The notes beneath the pieces were generated by a model. It did not search any database and had not been told where the DNA came from. It saw only the letters and a program-made list of their open reading frames with translations. Position numbers and translations under genes: made by a program. Of a DNA stretch of 64,000 bases, positions 43,543 to 53,610 are shown one piece after another (the stretch's first letter is position 1; each line of letters begins with the position of its first letter). Origin of the DNA: Entomortierella parvispora (taxonomy: Eukaryota > Mortierellomycota > Mortierellomycetes > Mortierellales > Mortierellaceae); assembly GCA_963573315.1 (NCBI GenBank), contig OY752152.1, positions 1,471,001 to 1,535,000 of the forward strand, read 5' to 3'.

Positions 43543-45918
43543 ATGAATCCCCATCGCGTCCGCAAACCCGTCGACGACCTTGACGAAACTCCTTCAAGAT
43601 ACCCGTCCCAGTTTCCACCTACCAGTGACGGGAAAACACCCCATGTTCTCATTGTGGGAGGAGGAGTTGGAGGCCTTTTCTTGGCTATCTTGCTCGACCG
43701 CGCAGGCATCTCCTACGAGATCTTTGAGCGAGCTGCCGAGATCAAGGCTCTGGGTAATGTGCCATATAAATTTGTCCTGCCTCCTTCGCTTCGAAATTCT
43801 CAGAAAGAATGTACCTCTGACCAACCCACTGCTTCTCATCTCACCGTTTTTGCTCTTTCCCAGGCTCCATCATGGGCATCAACGCTAATATTCTACCTGT
43901 ATACGAACAGTTGGGGATCTTTGAAGAGTTCAAAACCATTTCTCTTCCTAGCGGCACGATGGGCTTGAGATATGGTGACATGAAAAAGATTGCCGAGATC
44001 AACACTGATAATACCCGTGAAGAGTACGTCTCCACTCTTCTCAAATACAGACCATTCTGAACCCCTCTGTTTTCTGGGGTTCATAGCAAATATCGCTAAC
44101 ATCTGTTTTTCTCTTTTTCCCGCTCGTCATAGGATTGGATACGAATTTATGATGTTGCCTCGACCAAAGCTGCACGAGTTCCTGTACTCCAAGGTCCGCA
44201 GCGACAAGGTCCACTTCAACAAGAAGGTTCTGTCCATCTTGCAGAACAAGGACGGGGCCATGATTCGATGTGCTGATGGCACCACCTATCATGGAGACCT
44301 TATTGTAGGCGCCGATGGTGCCTACTCGGGGGTAATTCTTCAATTTTCACCCTCAATTCGTCTTTACACCACCTCACTCTTTGCTCTCGCACCGTAATAT
44401 GAAGCTCTAATATCCTGTTGTCGTTCTTCGCCTCTTTAGGTGAGGCAATCTTTGTACAAACAACTGCAAGAGAAGAGCCTCTTGCCTCCCAACGATGGCA
44501 AGGAAATGAACAAGGGCTACACTTGCCTCGTTGGAACTACAAACTCTTTGGATCCTGAAAAGTACCCGATCGTCGCCAAGGAATTTTCCGAGTCCTACAA
44601 TATTATCGGACAAGGCAGTCCTTACACTGTAAGAATCAAAGCCCACTCGCCTTGAGCGTCTTTTATTTTCTTGTTCAGTCTTCTAACTCTCCGTGGTCCT
44701 TTTTCTTCTGCCCTCCTTTTTTTCTGGCCTTCTTCACAGTGGATCTTCTTTAACGTGCCAGGTAACCGTATTTGCTATGCCGTTGTCCGTCAATTCGCCA
44801 CAATGGCGGAATGTGAGAATGAAAAGTTCCGTAACAGCGAATGGGGGACCGGAGAAGAGTGGCAACAGGTCAATGAGATCAGNNNNNNNNNNNNNNNNNN
44901 NNNNNNNNNNNNNNNNNNNNNNNNNNNNNNNNNNNNNNNNNNNNNNNNNNNNNNNNNNNNNNNNNNNNNNNNNNNNNNNNNNNNNNNNNNNNNNNNNNNN
45001 NNNNNNNNNNNNNNNNNNNNNNNNNNNNNNNNNNNNNNNNNNNNNNNNNNNNNNNNNNNNNNNNNNNNNNNNNNNNNNNNNNTGCTGCTCACAAGGTACC
45101 CAACGCAAGTCGTGAACAAAATATTTCACGCGTCACTCTACTTGCTTCAAATCTCTCTTTGTTCTCTTGACGCCGGTATTAAATCTCCCAATAATATCAT
45201 TTAGATGCTTCCAAGCGCCGGACAAGGTGCTGTTTGCGCGATGCAGGATGCCGTCATCTTGACCAACTGTTTGTATGATCTGGAAAAAGTCAACCAAGAG
45301 TCGATTGAGGCTGCCTTGCATGACTACAGGAAGCAAAGGTATGACCCTAGTCCTTTACTGAGATATTCTTTCTCTACCATGGCAGGCCTTGAACCTGATG
45401 ACTGATGATCGCGATCATTTATTTTCACCACAAAGATATCCCCAAGTCAAAATTCAGGTCGACAACAGCAATGCCAATGCCGTTTTGCTGCAGGGCCAGG
45501 TAATATACCTTATGTTTACTTTCTGATTACTGTGGTGCTAAATGACGGAGTTTTGACCTCTTGACCCATTGACTCTGTTTAGACCTTCATGGAGAAACTA
45601 CTTCGATTTGTGGTGTTCAATTGGCTCCCTCAAAGCATGAAAAACAGGGCTGTCAGTAAGTTCCCTCCCCTCTTTCCGAGTGGGTTCTTTTTTATTCATG
45701 ACAGGTCCTGACGCGTTAAATTTTTTTGATTGCGTTTAGTCAAGGACGCGTCCTACCGACCTCAGATTGCCTTCCTCCCTTTGGCTCCCAAACGCGGAAC
45801 AGGCCCAGTTCAGCCCCAGCGACCTTCCAAGCGGTACGAAGAGGAACAGCGCAAGAAGAAAGAGAAGGAAGACAAGGAAAAGGAGGAGGATGAAGATTCA
45901 ACAAAGAAGGAGGAATAG
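43543..45918 (+). CDS. FAD-dependent monooxygenase (PF01494 type), copy B, interrupted by an assembly gap
   Basis: Paralogue of the gene at 1566-3449. Exons: 43543-43753, 43864-44023, 44133-44331, 44440-44628, 44740 into the gap and out to 45095, 45205-45338, 45436-45499, 45583-45655, 45740-45918. Same motifs: GGGVGG at residues 39-44, GADGAYSGVRQ across intron 3, LPSAGQGAVCAMQDAVIL, and a Lys/Glu-rich C-terminus. Exons 1 and 2 equal those of copy A in length (211 and 160 nt). Introns 3, 4, 6 and 8 have no counterpart in copy A. About 45 codons, including most of the region before the GD motif, are hidden in 200 N, so completeness cannot be judged; all visible exons are intact. Confidence 0.88.
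44883..45082. other. Assembly gap (200 N)
   Basis: Exactly 200 N inside exon 5 of monooxygenase B. The homologous exon stretch in copy A needs about 135 missing bases, and with 200 the exon would be out of frame, so the length is probably a placeholder or an extra intron lies inside. Confidence 0.95.
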
Positions 45919-45993
45919 GAGGTCGACATCCTCGTTGTTTGATCAAGTATGACCCGATCTTTTGTGCCATGGAGCGCGCAACGAGTACAGAGC

Positions 45994-45999
45994 AATAAA
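45994..45999 (+). terminator. AATAAA polyadenylation signal, monooxygenase B
   Basis: AATAAA 76 nt after the stop codon. Confidence 0.55.
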
Positions 46000-46477
46000 A
46001 ACCTGGCCTCCCTCCAATGTGATCTCAAATGATATTAATCCCTGCTGTCAGAGTCAGAGCTGCTGTTATAGCATTGGTCATCTCGAGACAAATTGACTTG
46101 ACTTCTCTGCGAACTTGAGTCTGACCTCATATACTCACTCTATCAGTCCTTTCTGCAAGAGAGCGCATGGATGTCCGGGAAAACGGCCAAAAAGAGAAGC
46201 AAGAAGCAAATTCTAACCTTCTCCTCTCGACTTCTCTTCACGCGATTGGCGTGATCATTTCAAAGGAAGAGGTGAGCATGGTATGTCAAGCACTACAAGG
46301 ACACAAGTTTGACAGATGAAGTACTAAGTGAAGGCCAAGCCACCGACTTTGCCACGTCGCACATGCACCATGCAGGAGCGTTACATGACTGACCAAGCCT
46401 GAACAACAATCTACTTCACTCATTCACCAGCGACCACAGCAGGATCAGCAGGATCAGCAAGATCAGCAGGACGGCCA

Positions 46478-46627
46478 ATGAACTCTCATGATGCATTCTC
46501 CCGGCCGAGCCCTATTGCCATTCCCGAGTTGTTGGAGCTCATCTCTTCGTTCATGGACAAACGCGACGTTGTCTTGATCTTTGCTAGGAAGCAGAAAAAA
46601 GCTGTTTTCCAAGAGAATCAAAAGTGA
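46478..46627 (+). pseudogene. F-box gene fragment, truncated
   Basis: ATG followed by NSHDAFSRPSPIAIPELLEL and ISSFMDKRDVVLIFARKQ, then TGA: 49 residues. It aligns without gaps to residues ~22-60 of the intact F-box protein at 15629-17215 (PEVAFARPNPLDIPELLQLI.. ISSFLRKRDV). After KRDV similarity is lost and the frame ends. A (CAGGAT)n-like stretch just upstream (about 46438-46470) corresponds to the Gln-rich lead of the intact protein but in another frame. A 5' relic of the family. Confidence 0.65.
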
Positions 46628-47922
46628 TTCTCGTCGGCTAATGATTGAGACGTAGACAACTGGTCAGAAAAATACAAGTATGAAAATACCCACCTGCAAT
46701 GGTGAAACATATTACTGTCATACTTTTCTGAATCCTTGAAAACCACTAGAGAAACGCTCTCAAAAACCACTAGAGAAACTCTCTCTCGCATTCTGACGCT
46801 CGGACGCAGGATTTCTTACGCGTTGGGAAGTGTCGCGTCGCCCTCTCTCCTCTGCATCCACATCATTTCACTCTCAAAGTGTCTACATGTAGTTGATCCA
46901 TTTTGCTGTATTAAATCACCCTTCGCAAGCACAATAGGACACCTCAACGACTTGGCGAAGAACATCGTCTTTGTGGTGCTATTGATCCTCAAGGCCTTTT
47001 TTTTCTTTTCCTGCTGGCTGTGACACAGCAATGAAAGCAATAAAAGCTCGGCCAAATAAACAAATTAATGAGAGCACAGGCGAAGTAACACCAGCGGGAG
47101 CATTGCGCCCTTTCTACCCCCGACTCGTTGTCTCTCATTCTTTAATCTGCACATTGCCATCCTCCATTAGCATCTTGTCATCTGCTTCACCATTGTTCGC
47201 AGAACTCGCAATCACCTTGCCTCCACAGCTTTTCCTCCAGCCGGCTGTCCTTTTTGTCAACGAAGCACGTTCGTTCTCTTCTTTATCAGATTTGAAGTAA
47301 GAAATGGTCTGGCTCAGTATGAGATGTGTTGCATGCGTATATAGCGCTGATTTGTTCTTCAGGAACTTTGTCTCATCCTTGCACCAAGCGTGGATACATC
47401 TCGCCAAAGAATCACTGTCGCCAAAGGTAAGCTTTGAAAGAGGGAACTAGTGAAGATAACCAATCTTGTCGGTCCAAATTTTCTCCAATTGAACTAACGG
47501 AAGTCATGACCGTTTCTTCTGACCTGACCTTATAAAAGACACTGACAACCTTCAGAAAACCCGGAAAAATTCAGCGGAGAATCCACTAACAACACCCGGC
47601 GGTCTTCATTTCTGATGTGAGTCTCAGTTGAGGGATGAAGATGACCGCAGAGGCGATACTCTTCTCGCCATCTTCAGACAATCCACTGACAATCAAATCG
47701 CTTCTAGAACCAAGCCCTTTCTGTGATTATCAGGTATTGAAGGACTCACTTCTTCTCGACTTTTCATCTCTTGACTAAAACAAACTCGGGGTTTGTAAAG
47801 GTGAGAGACGACATTGCATCTTTTGGATATTTTACACGCTATTTCTTTTGACTCTCAACGAAAACCAACGCTCATAACGTTCTAACTCCTCCTTTTTGTC
47901 ACTTTGGAAATCAGAACCATCC
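46628..47922. other. Intergenic, upstream of the NLR-like gene
   Basis: No supported gene. Two direct copies of a ~23-bp unit (AAACCACTAGAGAAAC, then CTCTC) lie at 46740-46786. The NLR-like promoter should be in the right part; no TATA-like box stood out. Confidence 0.5.
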
Positions 47923-50900
47923 ATGGCAAACCCGAAAACCGGCTCGAATTCGAAGAATTCGTTTTTTCGTGGGTTTTTTGGAGGGTCACGTTCAAAATCC
48001 TCAGCCTCCTCCAAGCTCAACAAAGCTTCGACAACGACTCACGTCCCTGTATCTTTGTCAGCGACCAAGGTGTCGAGCTCCACCGCCAACTATTCTATTT
48101 CAAGCGGAGACGTAGACGTCCCGGCGAAACATGTGTTGGCCCCGAGCTCAACCGACGTGGGCACGCTCTCGGTCGGTTCATCAAAGCCCAAGACGGCACA
48201 AGATGTTCTGAGCGATCCCTCTTCCAGTTCTCAAAAGGGTGCCGCGACTTGGACTGTGAGAAGCGATATCTTTCCAAAAAACAATGTTGCTAGAGTGCGC
48301 ATCGATATCCCCGCGCCCAAAATCGGTCATGATTTTAAGGACACTGCCCGACTCGCGATATGTGCTGATCTTTTGAACAAAGTCAGAGAAGGAAACGCGT
48401 CCTTTTGTTCGTCCTCCGCTGCGGTTGAATCCGTCCTCACCGACCCTTGCTTCGGATCGCCCAGTGCCTCTCAACGAGACTGGATCTTGGGGATGGAAAA
48501 CAACGAGAGACAACACCTCGATCAGGTGAAGGCTCGAATGGTCGAGCAGTTCATTTCAAATGACCGACCCAAGGACTCTGAGACCATCCGCGAAATAGTA
48601 CTTCTCGGACCCGTACTCAATAGTACGCTTTACAATAGGCTTCTTGGAGCGTTTCTTGAGCTTTTGGACAGTTCTTTTTTTCTCGAAACCGACACTCTCC
48701 TCGGATTGGTCCAGTTGATCCAAGTTGCACCGAAAGACTATTTAACGGAGTACGAGTTGAATCGAACCCTCCGTTGTCTCAGTGGCTGCCTCCATTCTTC
48801 CAAACTTGGCAAGGATATGATGTCTTTCCTCATACTCGCTATAACTATGGTTCTCGCTCTTTTGGTTTCTTGTCAGAATGCGAGTCTAGAACGTGAGATG
48901 GAGTATGAGCCACTTCTCCGCATCCTTGTCGAGAAGACAAAAAAAGGCGACCCTGTTGTTAAATACCAAGCCGAATACGCCTGTCAGACTTTACTCGCGA
49001 TACCTGATGACGAGACTACTCGCCAGAAGTTTTTCCGTCACTTTCTTGGTCTGTCCAGCGGTCTATTGGGCATGTCAGGGGTAATCGGACTCCAGTTCGA
49101 TAATGTCGCTGAAAACTTACCCGAAGTGATTAGGGGCGCGCGCGGCCTCATTGACCTTTTCAGGAAGGAGCTTGGGTCAGGAGGTGTGGCACCATGGTTT
49201 GACGCGGTCCAAAAGGCAGAGAAGTATGCCCACGAAGGCGATTTTTTTAACCTAAAGGAGTTAATCTGTAAGCCACGCAATTGGCAGGACTCCAAATTCT
49301 TGTGGGGCATCAGTCGATTACTGGGAGAGATTGCAGCAGACCCATCCTGGGACGTGTCCAGTCGAGAACAAGCCATTGAGTTCCTGTGCGAGATCTTCAA
49401 GATTAGTAACGGCTCGAAACAGGATCAGGACATTCCGCGATGGATCTTGGCAATTCTTCGCCATCTCGCAAACTCCTCGACTTCTGTCACTTCTGATGCC
49501 GCCGATATCTACACCGCCACCTCTCAATTGCTGATTTCCAACAGTCGGATCAAAACAATGGCGCAAGATTCAGTCTTCCGTTTGAAGCAGAATGGCGACA
49601 AAGAACTCGAGTACCTCCATCCACTTCGCATCTGCCTTCCTTTGCCATCAGCGTCCCTGCTCTTAAAAAACGTAAACGATCACCCTGATCTCGACCACGC
49701 TCTTCGCAATCTCCGGAGAAAGAGGCTGGATGCATACGAAAAGGATGGGGAATTCTACATCCCAGGAATGTGCAAGGCTAGCTTATTAGCGAGCGATGAT
49801 GATCATGTCCCACTCCGGGAACGTGTCGAGGACTTTTTGGAAAAGTCCGGAGCGGTTCTGTTGATCATGGGGGATTCAGGAGCTGGAAAATCAATCTTCA
49901 ACAGGCATCTTGAGTACGAACTCTGGACCAAGTACAACCGGAAAGATCGCATTCCGTTGCTCATCACTTTGCCTGCCATTGATAATCCGGAGAGTGAGCT
50001 GATTGCCAAACAGCTAAAGTCCCTTGATGTATTCTCTTCGGCCCAGATCCAAGAACTGAAACGGGACGGACGGTTCGTTATGATCTGCGATGGCTATGAC
50101 GAGATTCAGGGTAAATCCAACCTTTACCACACCAACAAACTGAATGAAGACGGGGACTCGAACATAAAGATGATTGTGAGCTGCCGAAGCACTTACCTTG
50201 GCAAAAACCGCTGCGATCTTTTTTGTCCTCGGAAACGTCGTCCGTATGGTACCACTGAAGCCAACACCAGCGAATATGGTGAAGCCGTCATCATACCGTT
50301 CTTCCCAGAACAGATCGAACTCTATGTTTGTCAGTTTGTGCGAGACTCAGAGGTACACAAAGTGACAGACAGTGAAGTCGTCTGGGACAGTAAGATCTTC
50401 TTGGACAAGCTACACTCGGTGCCGAATTTAATGGACTTGGTCAAGAATCCGTTCCTGTTGTCTCTCGCGCTTATTGCTCTGCCAGAGCTTATGAAGAGAG
50501 AAAAGAATTTGACCGGGGCGGCCAAGGTAAATCGTTTGATGCTGTATGACGGCTTCATTGTCAGCTGGTTGAAAGACAAACGACAGCGACTTGGAGACAG
50601 GAGTTCCTCTCTTTCAAATGAGCTTCAGAAAGCGTTTGATGACATTTTTGACGATTTCGAAGAAGCCGTCGTTGGTTTCTTGAAGAAGCTTGCTGCTGCA
50701 ATATTTCTGAAGAACAAGGAAGAGCCTATGGTCAAGTACACACTGAGCGACCATAGCCGCGATTCATGGAAAAAGGAATTTTTTGGCACTGATGCTTTGA
50801 CGACGCTTCTTCGACAATCCAGTCCTCTCTCACGTGTCAATGAGCGACACAAGTTCCTGCATCACTCTTTGCTCGAGTACTTCTATGCTCGATACATGTA

Positions 50901-53337
50901 CGAGATTGATTCGACCGATGATGACTCGACCGATGACGACTCAACCGATGACGACTCAACCGATGATGGCTCAACCGATGCCCCTGTTGTTATTACAGAT
51001 CATCCTTTGAGTAGGACGAATCTCGTTACGAAGCCATCCATCATCCAGTTCCTGGCTGAGCAAGTTCAAGGCGATCCCGATTTTGAAAAAAGACTCCGTT
51101 GGATCATTGAGCAATCCAAGACAAATGAACGGGCAATTCCAGCGGCCACAAACGCCATTACGATTTTAGTCCAAGCTGGTGCACGATTCCATGGGGAGGA
51201 TCTTAAAGGGATCAGGGTTCCAGGGGCAGATCTGAGTGGAGGTCAGTTTGACTGTGCCCAGCTGCAGGACGCTGACTTAAGGAATTCCAACCTTGCCAAT
51301 ACATGGCTGCGCAACGTCAATTTGAGCAACGCGAAAATGGAAGGCGTCCGATTTGGGGAGTTGGCGTACGTCGAGGTGGATGGTTATGCGACAGCTTGTT
51401 CTTACTCTCCCGATGGAAAGATGTTGGTTGTGGGTCTGGATGAAGGCGGGATTGTAATCGATGACACTAGTACCTGGAGAAGAATTCTTCGATGCCCTGT
51501 TGATCACGCAGTCACGAGTGTTGCATTCTCACCCGATAGTCAGAAAATCGTTTCTGGAGGCAAGGACGGCAAAATTCGACTATGGGATTGCACGAATGGT
51601 GCTGAGATTTTCGTTATGGAGGGGCATGACCTCTATGTGACCAGTGTTACCTTCTCGCCCTGTGGCAAGCAAATTGCCTCGTCCAGCGCTGACAAGACGG
51701 CGCGATTGTGGGATTCCAAGACCGGGACGTGCACTTTTGTTTTGAAGGGCCATACTAAAAGGGTAAGAAGGGTCATTTATTCACCAGACGGACGGCATCT
51801 TGTCTCCGGAGGTCTCGATGATACCGTTCGGTTCTGGAATCCGGAGACAGGAGAGCCAGGCGTCGTTTGGAACCCTTCAATGGGGGCAATTGCCAGCATA
51901 GCCTTTTCTAGAGATGGACAATGGATAGCCTCCGCTCATGAGAAAGGCGGGTTGCAATGTCGGCATGCGGTGTCTGGAGAGCAGGGTGTAGTCTTACGTG
52001 GCCACACCGGGGGTGTTACAGATGTTACATTCTCTCCAGACGGTAAGTGGATCGCTTCGTCTAGTAACGACGCGACGATGAGAGTATGGAGCTCATCTAC
52101 AGGCACTCCTGTCTTCATGTCTCGAAGCCACAAAGCGACAGTACAAAATGTTACATTCTCTGCGGATGGCCGTCAGATCGCATCAGGGGGTCGAGACAGA
52201 AAGGTACGACTGTGGGAGTTGGATTCAATCTTGTGGACGAGTACTGCGGTACAGGACCAACTCGGGTCTGTTGTGAAGGCCATGTACTCTCCAAATGGCC
52301 AAGCTATAATCACAGGAATCTCTGAGCAAACCGTGAAGCAATGGAATTCTCTAACAGGAGCGCCTATTCCACTTCCGATCAGATTACCAGAATCCCTGCT
52401 AATCGACTCTGTATCGTATTCCGTGGACGGTATTCCAGTGGTATTCGACACTCAAGATGAAAACACTCGTTTATTGCAACTTCAGCAGGGAGGAGCAGAG
52501 ACTGTATTAGCAGCTGGAATGACATTGAGACGCGTGGTTAGGTCACCGAACAGCCGCTTTATAGCCTCGCTTGACTACAGTAATACCGTGGAGTTGTGGG
52601 AACTCGGTGCAACCCAACACAAGCGCGTTCTTTTGCTGAAAGGTGGAATCGTCGGAGAGCTGATAGGCTGTTTGACATTTTCCACTGCAGGAGATCGACT
52701 GGCAGTTAGTTCTTGGAGTGGCATCGTTTGGATCTTTGACTCTCGATCGGGAAATCTGGTAATATCCAAGAAGTTGACGAATCAGGAGATTTCGGCAATG
52801 TCGTTCTCACCAAATGATCTGCAGCTTGCCATCGGTACGGCAGATTCCTCTATTTGCTTTTGGGATTTGCAGTCAGATGAGTGTGCCCTCGAACTGAAAG
52901 AGCACACCAGGTGGGTAACATGTGTGGCCTACGCACCGTGTGGTCAATGGATCGCCTCTAGCAGCGTGGACAAGACTGTTCGACTTTGGTCTCGGCAACA
53001 ATCACTAGGCGAGAAAGAGAGTTGGTCATGCATCCATACGGTCAACGATTTCTTCCGCCCTGTTATGACTACGGCGTGGAATCCGACCGCTCCAATGGAG
53101 TTTGTCACCGGCTGCCGGGATGAGTCTATCCGGGTCTGGCGAGTCTCAATCAAGGGTGAGGATGTGGATGTCAAGTTAGTTTGGGGAACCAACCTCAATG
53201 TTCTCCACGCTTCAGGTCTAGTTCTCAAAGGTGCTACTGGTCTAAATTCAGCGTATCGAAGATTGTTGATCCAGCGAGGTGCTATTGATGACGTTTTGCC
53301 TCTGAAGAGAGTAGGAGGATTGGGGGTCGAGGAGTGA
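47923..53337 (+). CDS. NLR-like STAND protein: helical N-terminus, NACHT NTPase, pentapeptide segment, WD40 repeats
   Basis: Intronless, 1,804 residues; ATG at 47923 is the first ATG in the frame. Order: Ser/Thr-rich disordered lead (1-120); helical ARM-like region (about 130-610) with a hydrophobic stretch at 299-317; NACHT NTPase with Walker A GDSGAGKS at 650-657 and Walker B FVMICDGYDE at 718-727, then sensor CRSTYLG and a winged-helix-like part ending HKFLHHSLLEYFYARY; an acidic five-unit STDDD repeat (about 997-1020); a pentapeptide-repeat segment (about 1085-1145: ADLSGGQFDCAQLQDADL); and about 13-14 WD40 units (about 1150-1790, for example VTSVAFSPDSQKIVSGG). By analogy to STAND proteins, the WD40 part senses a ligand and NACHT oligomerises, driving an N-terminal effector. 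The N-terminal domain is not a known HeLo, patatin or TIR domain. Intact, no stops. Confidence 0.93.
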   Translation: MANPKTGSNSKNSFFRGFFGGSRSKSSASSKLNKASTTTHVPVSLSATKVSSSTANYSISSGDVDVPAKHVLAPSSTDVGTLSVGSSKPKTAQDVLSDPSSSSQKGAATWTVRSDIFPKNNVARVRIDIPAPKIGHDFKDTARLAICADLLNKVREGNASFCSSSAAVESVLTDPCFGSPSASQRDWILGMENNERQHLDQVKARMVEQFISNDRPKDSETIREIVLLGPVLNSTLYNRLLGAFLELLDSSFFLETDTLLGLVQLIQVAPKDYLTEYELNRTLRCLSGCLHSSKLGKDMMSFLILAITMVLALLVSCQNASLEREMEYEPLLRILVEKTKKGDPVVKYQAEYACQTLLAIPDDETTRQKFFRHFLGLSSGLLGMSGVIGLQFDNVAENLPEVIRGARGLIDLFRKELGSGGVAPWFDAVQKAEKYAHEGDFFNLKELICKPRNWQDSKFLWGISRLLGEIAADPSWDVSSREQAIEFLCEIFKISNGSKQDQDIPRWILAILRHLANSSTSVTSDAADIYTATSQLLISNSRIKTMAQDSVFRLKQNGDKELEYLHPLRICLPLPSASLLLKNVNDHPDLDHALRNLRRKRLDAYEKDGEFYIPGMCKASLLASDDDHVPLRERVEDFLEKSGAVLLIMGDSGAGKSIFNRHLEYELWTKYNRKDRIPLLITLPAIDNPESELIAKQLKSLDVFSSAQIQELKRDGRFVMICDGYDEIQGKSNLYHTNKLNEDGDSNIKMIVSCRSTYLGKNRCDLFCPRKRRPYGTTEANTSEYGEAVIIPFFPEQIELYVCQFVRDSEVHKVTDSEVVWDSKIFLDKLHSVPNLMDLVKNPFLLSLALIALPELMKREKNLTGAAKVNRLMLYDGFIVSWLKDKRQRLGDRSSSLSNELQKAFDDIFDDFEEAVVGFLKKLAAAIFLKNKEEPMVKYTLSDHSRDSWKKEFFGTDALTTLLRQSSPLSRVNERHKFLHHSLLEYFYARYMYEIDSTDDDSTDDDSTDDDSTDDGSTDAPVVITDHPLSRTNLVTKPSIIQFLAEQVQGDPDFEKRLRWIIEQSKTNERAIPAATNAITILVQAGARFHGEDLKGIRVPGADLSGGQFDCAQLQDADLRNSNLANTWLRNVNLSNAKMEGVRFGELAYVEVDGYATACSYSPDGKMLVVGLDEGGIVIDDTSTWRRILRCPVDHAVTSVAFSPDSQKIVSGGKDGKIRLWDCTNGAEIFVMEGHDLYVTSVTFSPCGKQIASSSADKTARLWDSKTGTCTFVLKGHTKRVRRVIYSPDGRHLVSGGLDDTVRFWNPETGEPGVVWNPSMGAIASIAFSRDGQWIASAHEKGGLQCRHAVSGEQGVVLRGHTGGVTDVTFSPDGKWIASSSNDATMRVWSSSTGTPVFMSRSHKATVQNVTFSADGRQIASGGRDRKVRLWELDSILWTSTAVQDQLGSVVKAMYSPNGQAIITGISEQTVKQWNSLTGAPIPLPIRLPESLLIDSVSYSVDGIPVVFDTQDENTRLLQLQQGGAETVLAAGMTLRRVVRSPNSRFIASLDYSNTVELWELGATQHKRVLLLKGGIVGELIGCLTFSTAGDRLAVSSWSGIVWIFDSRSGNLVISKKLTNQEISAMSFSPNDLQLAIGTADSSICFWDLQSDECALELKEHTRWVTCVAYAPCGQWIASSSVDKTVRLWSRQQSLGEKESWSCIHTVNDFFRPVMTTAWNPTAPMEFVTGCRDESIRVWRVSIKGEDVDVKLVWGTNLNVLHASGLVLKGATGLNSAYRRLLIQRGAIDDVLPLKRVGGLGVEE
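50911..50982 (+). repeat. In-frame 15-bp minisatellite inside the NLR-like gene
   Basis: Units beginning TCGACCGATGATGAC or TCAACCGATGACGAC, four full and one partial, encoding Ser-Thr-Asp-Asp-Asp each. Located between the NACHT-associated helical part and the pentapeptide segment. Length in multiples of 3 keeps the frame whatever the copy number. Confidence 0.95.
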
Positions 53338-53610
53338 AAGATCGTGGTGGTGGTGGGAATAGAAGGCGAGAAATGGCTGGCGAAAAACATATTATAAATA
53401 TTTAATTTAGGAGTTTCGCTTGCACATCTGTCAGGCTTGGCCTGCGTATTAATAGTGGATGCCGTGTTTGAGGCGGTTCCCAGTAACGAATTTTTTTTTT
53501 CACTGTCGATTCGCGGAAAACTAGTATAGAATAACATAAAAAAGATCGTTGTTGATGTTCGGTGATGATTTTTTATTCCTGAAGATTAACAAATATGGTA
53601 ATCTTTGTCT

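Noticed and set aside
44671-45204. Open frame spanning the N gap
   Set aside because: It exists only because N codons are not stops; its ends are intronic to monooxygenase B.
47896-47922. Nine extra residues at the NLR-like N-terminus
   Set aside because: They would need a TTG start; the first ATG is at 47923.
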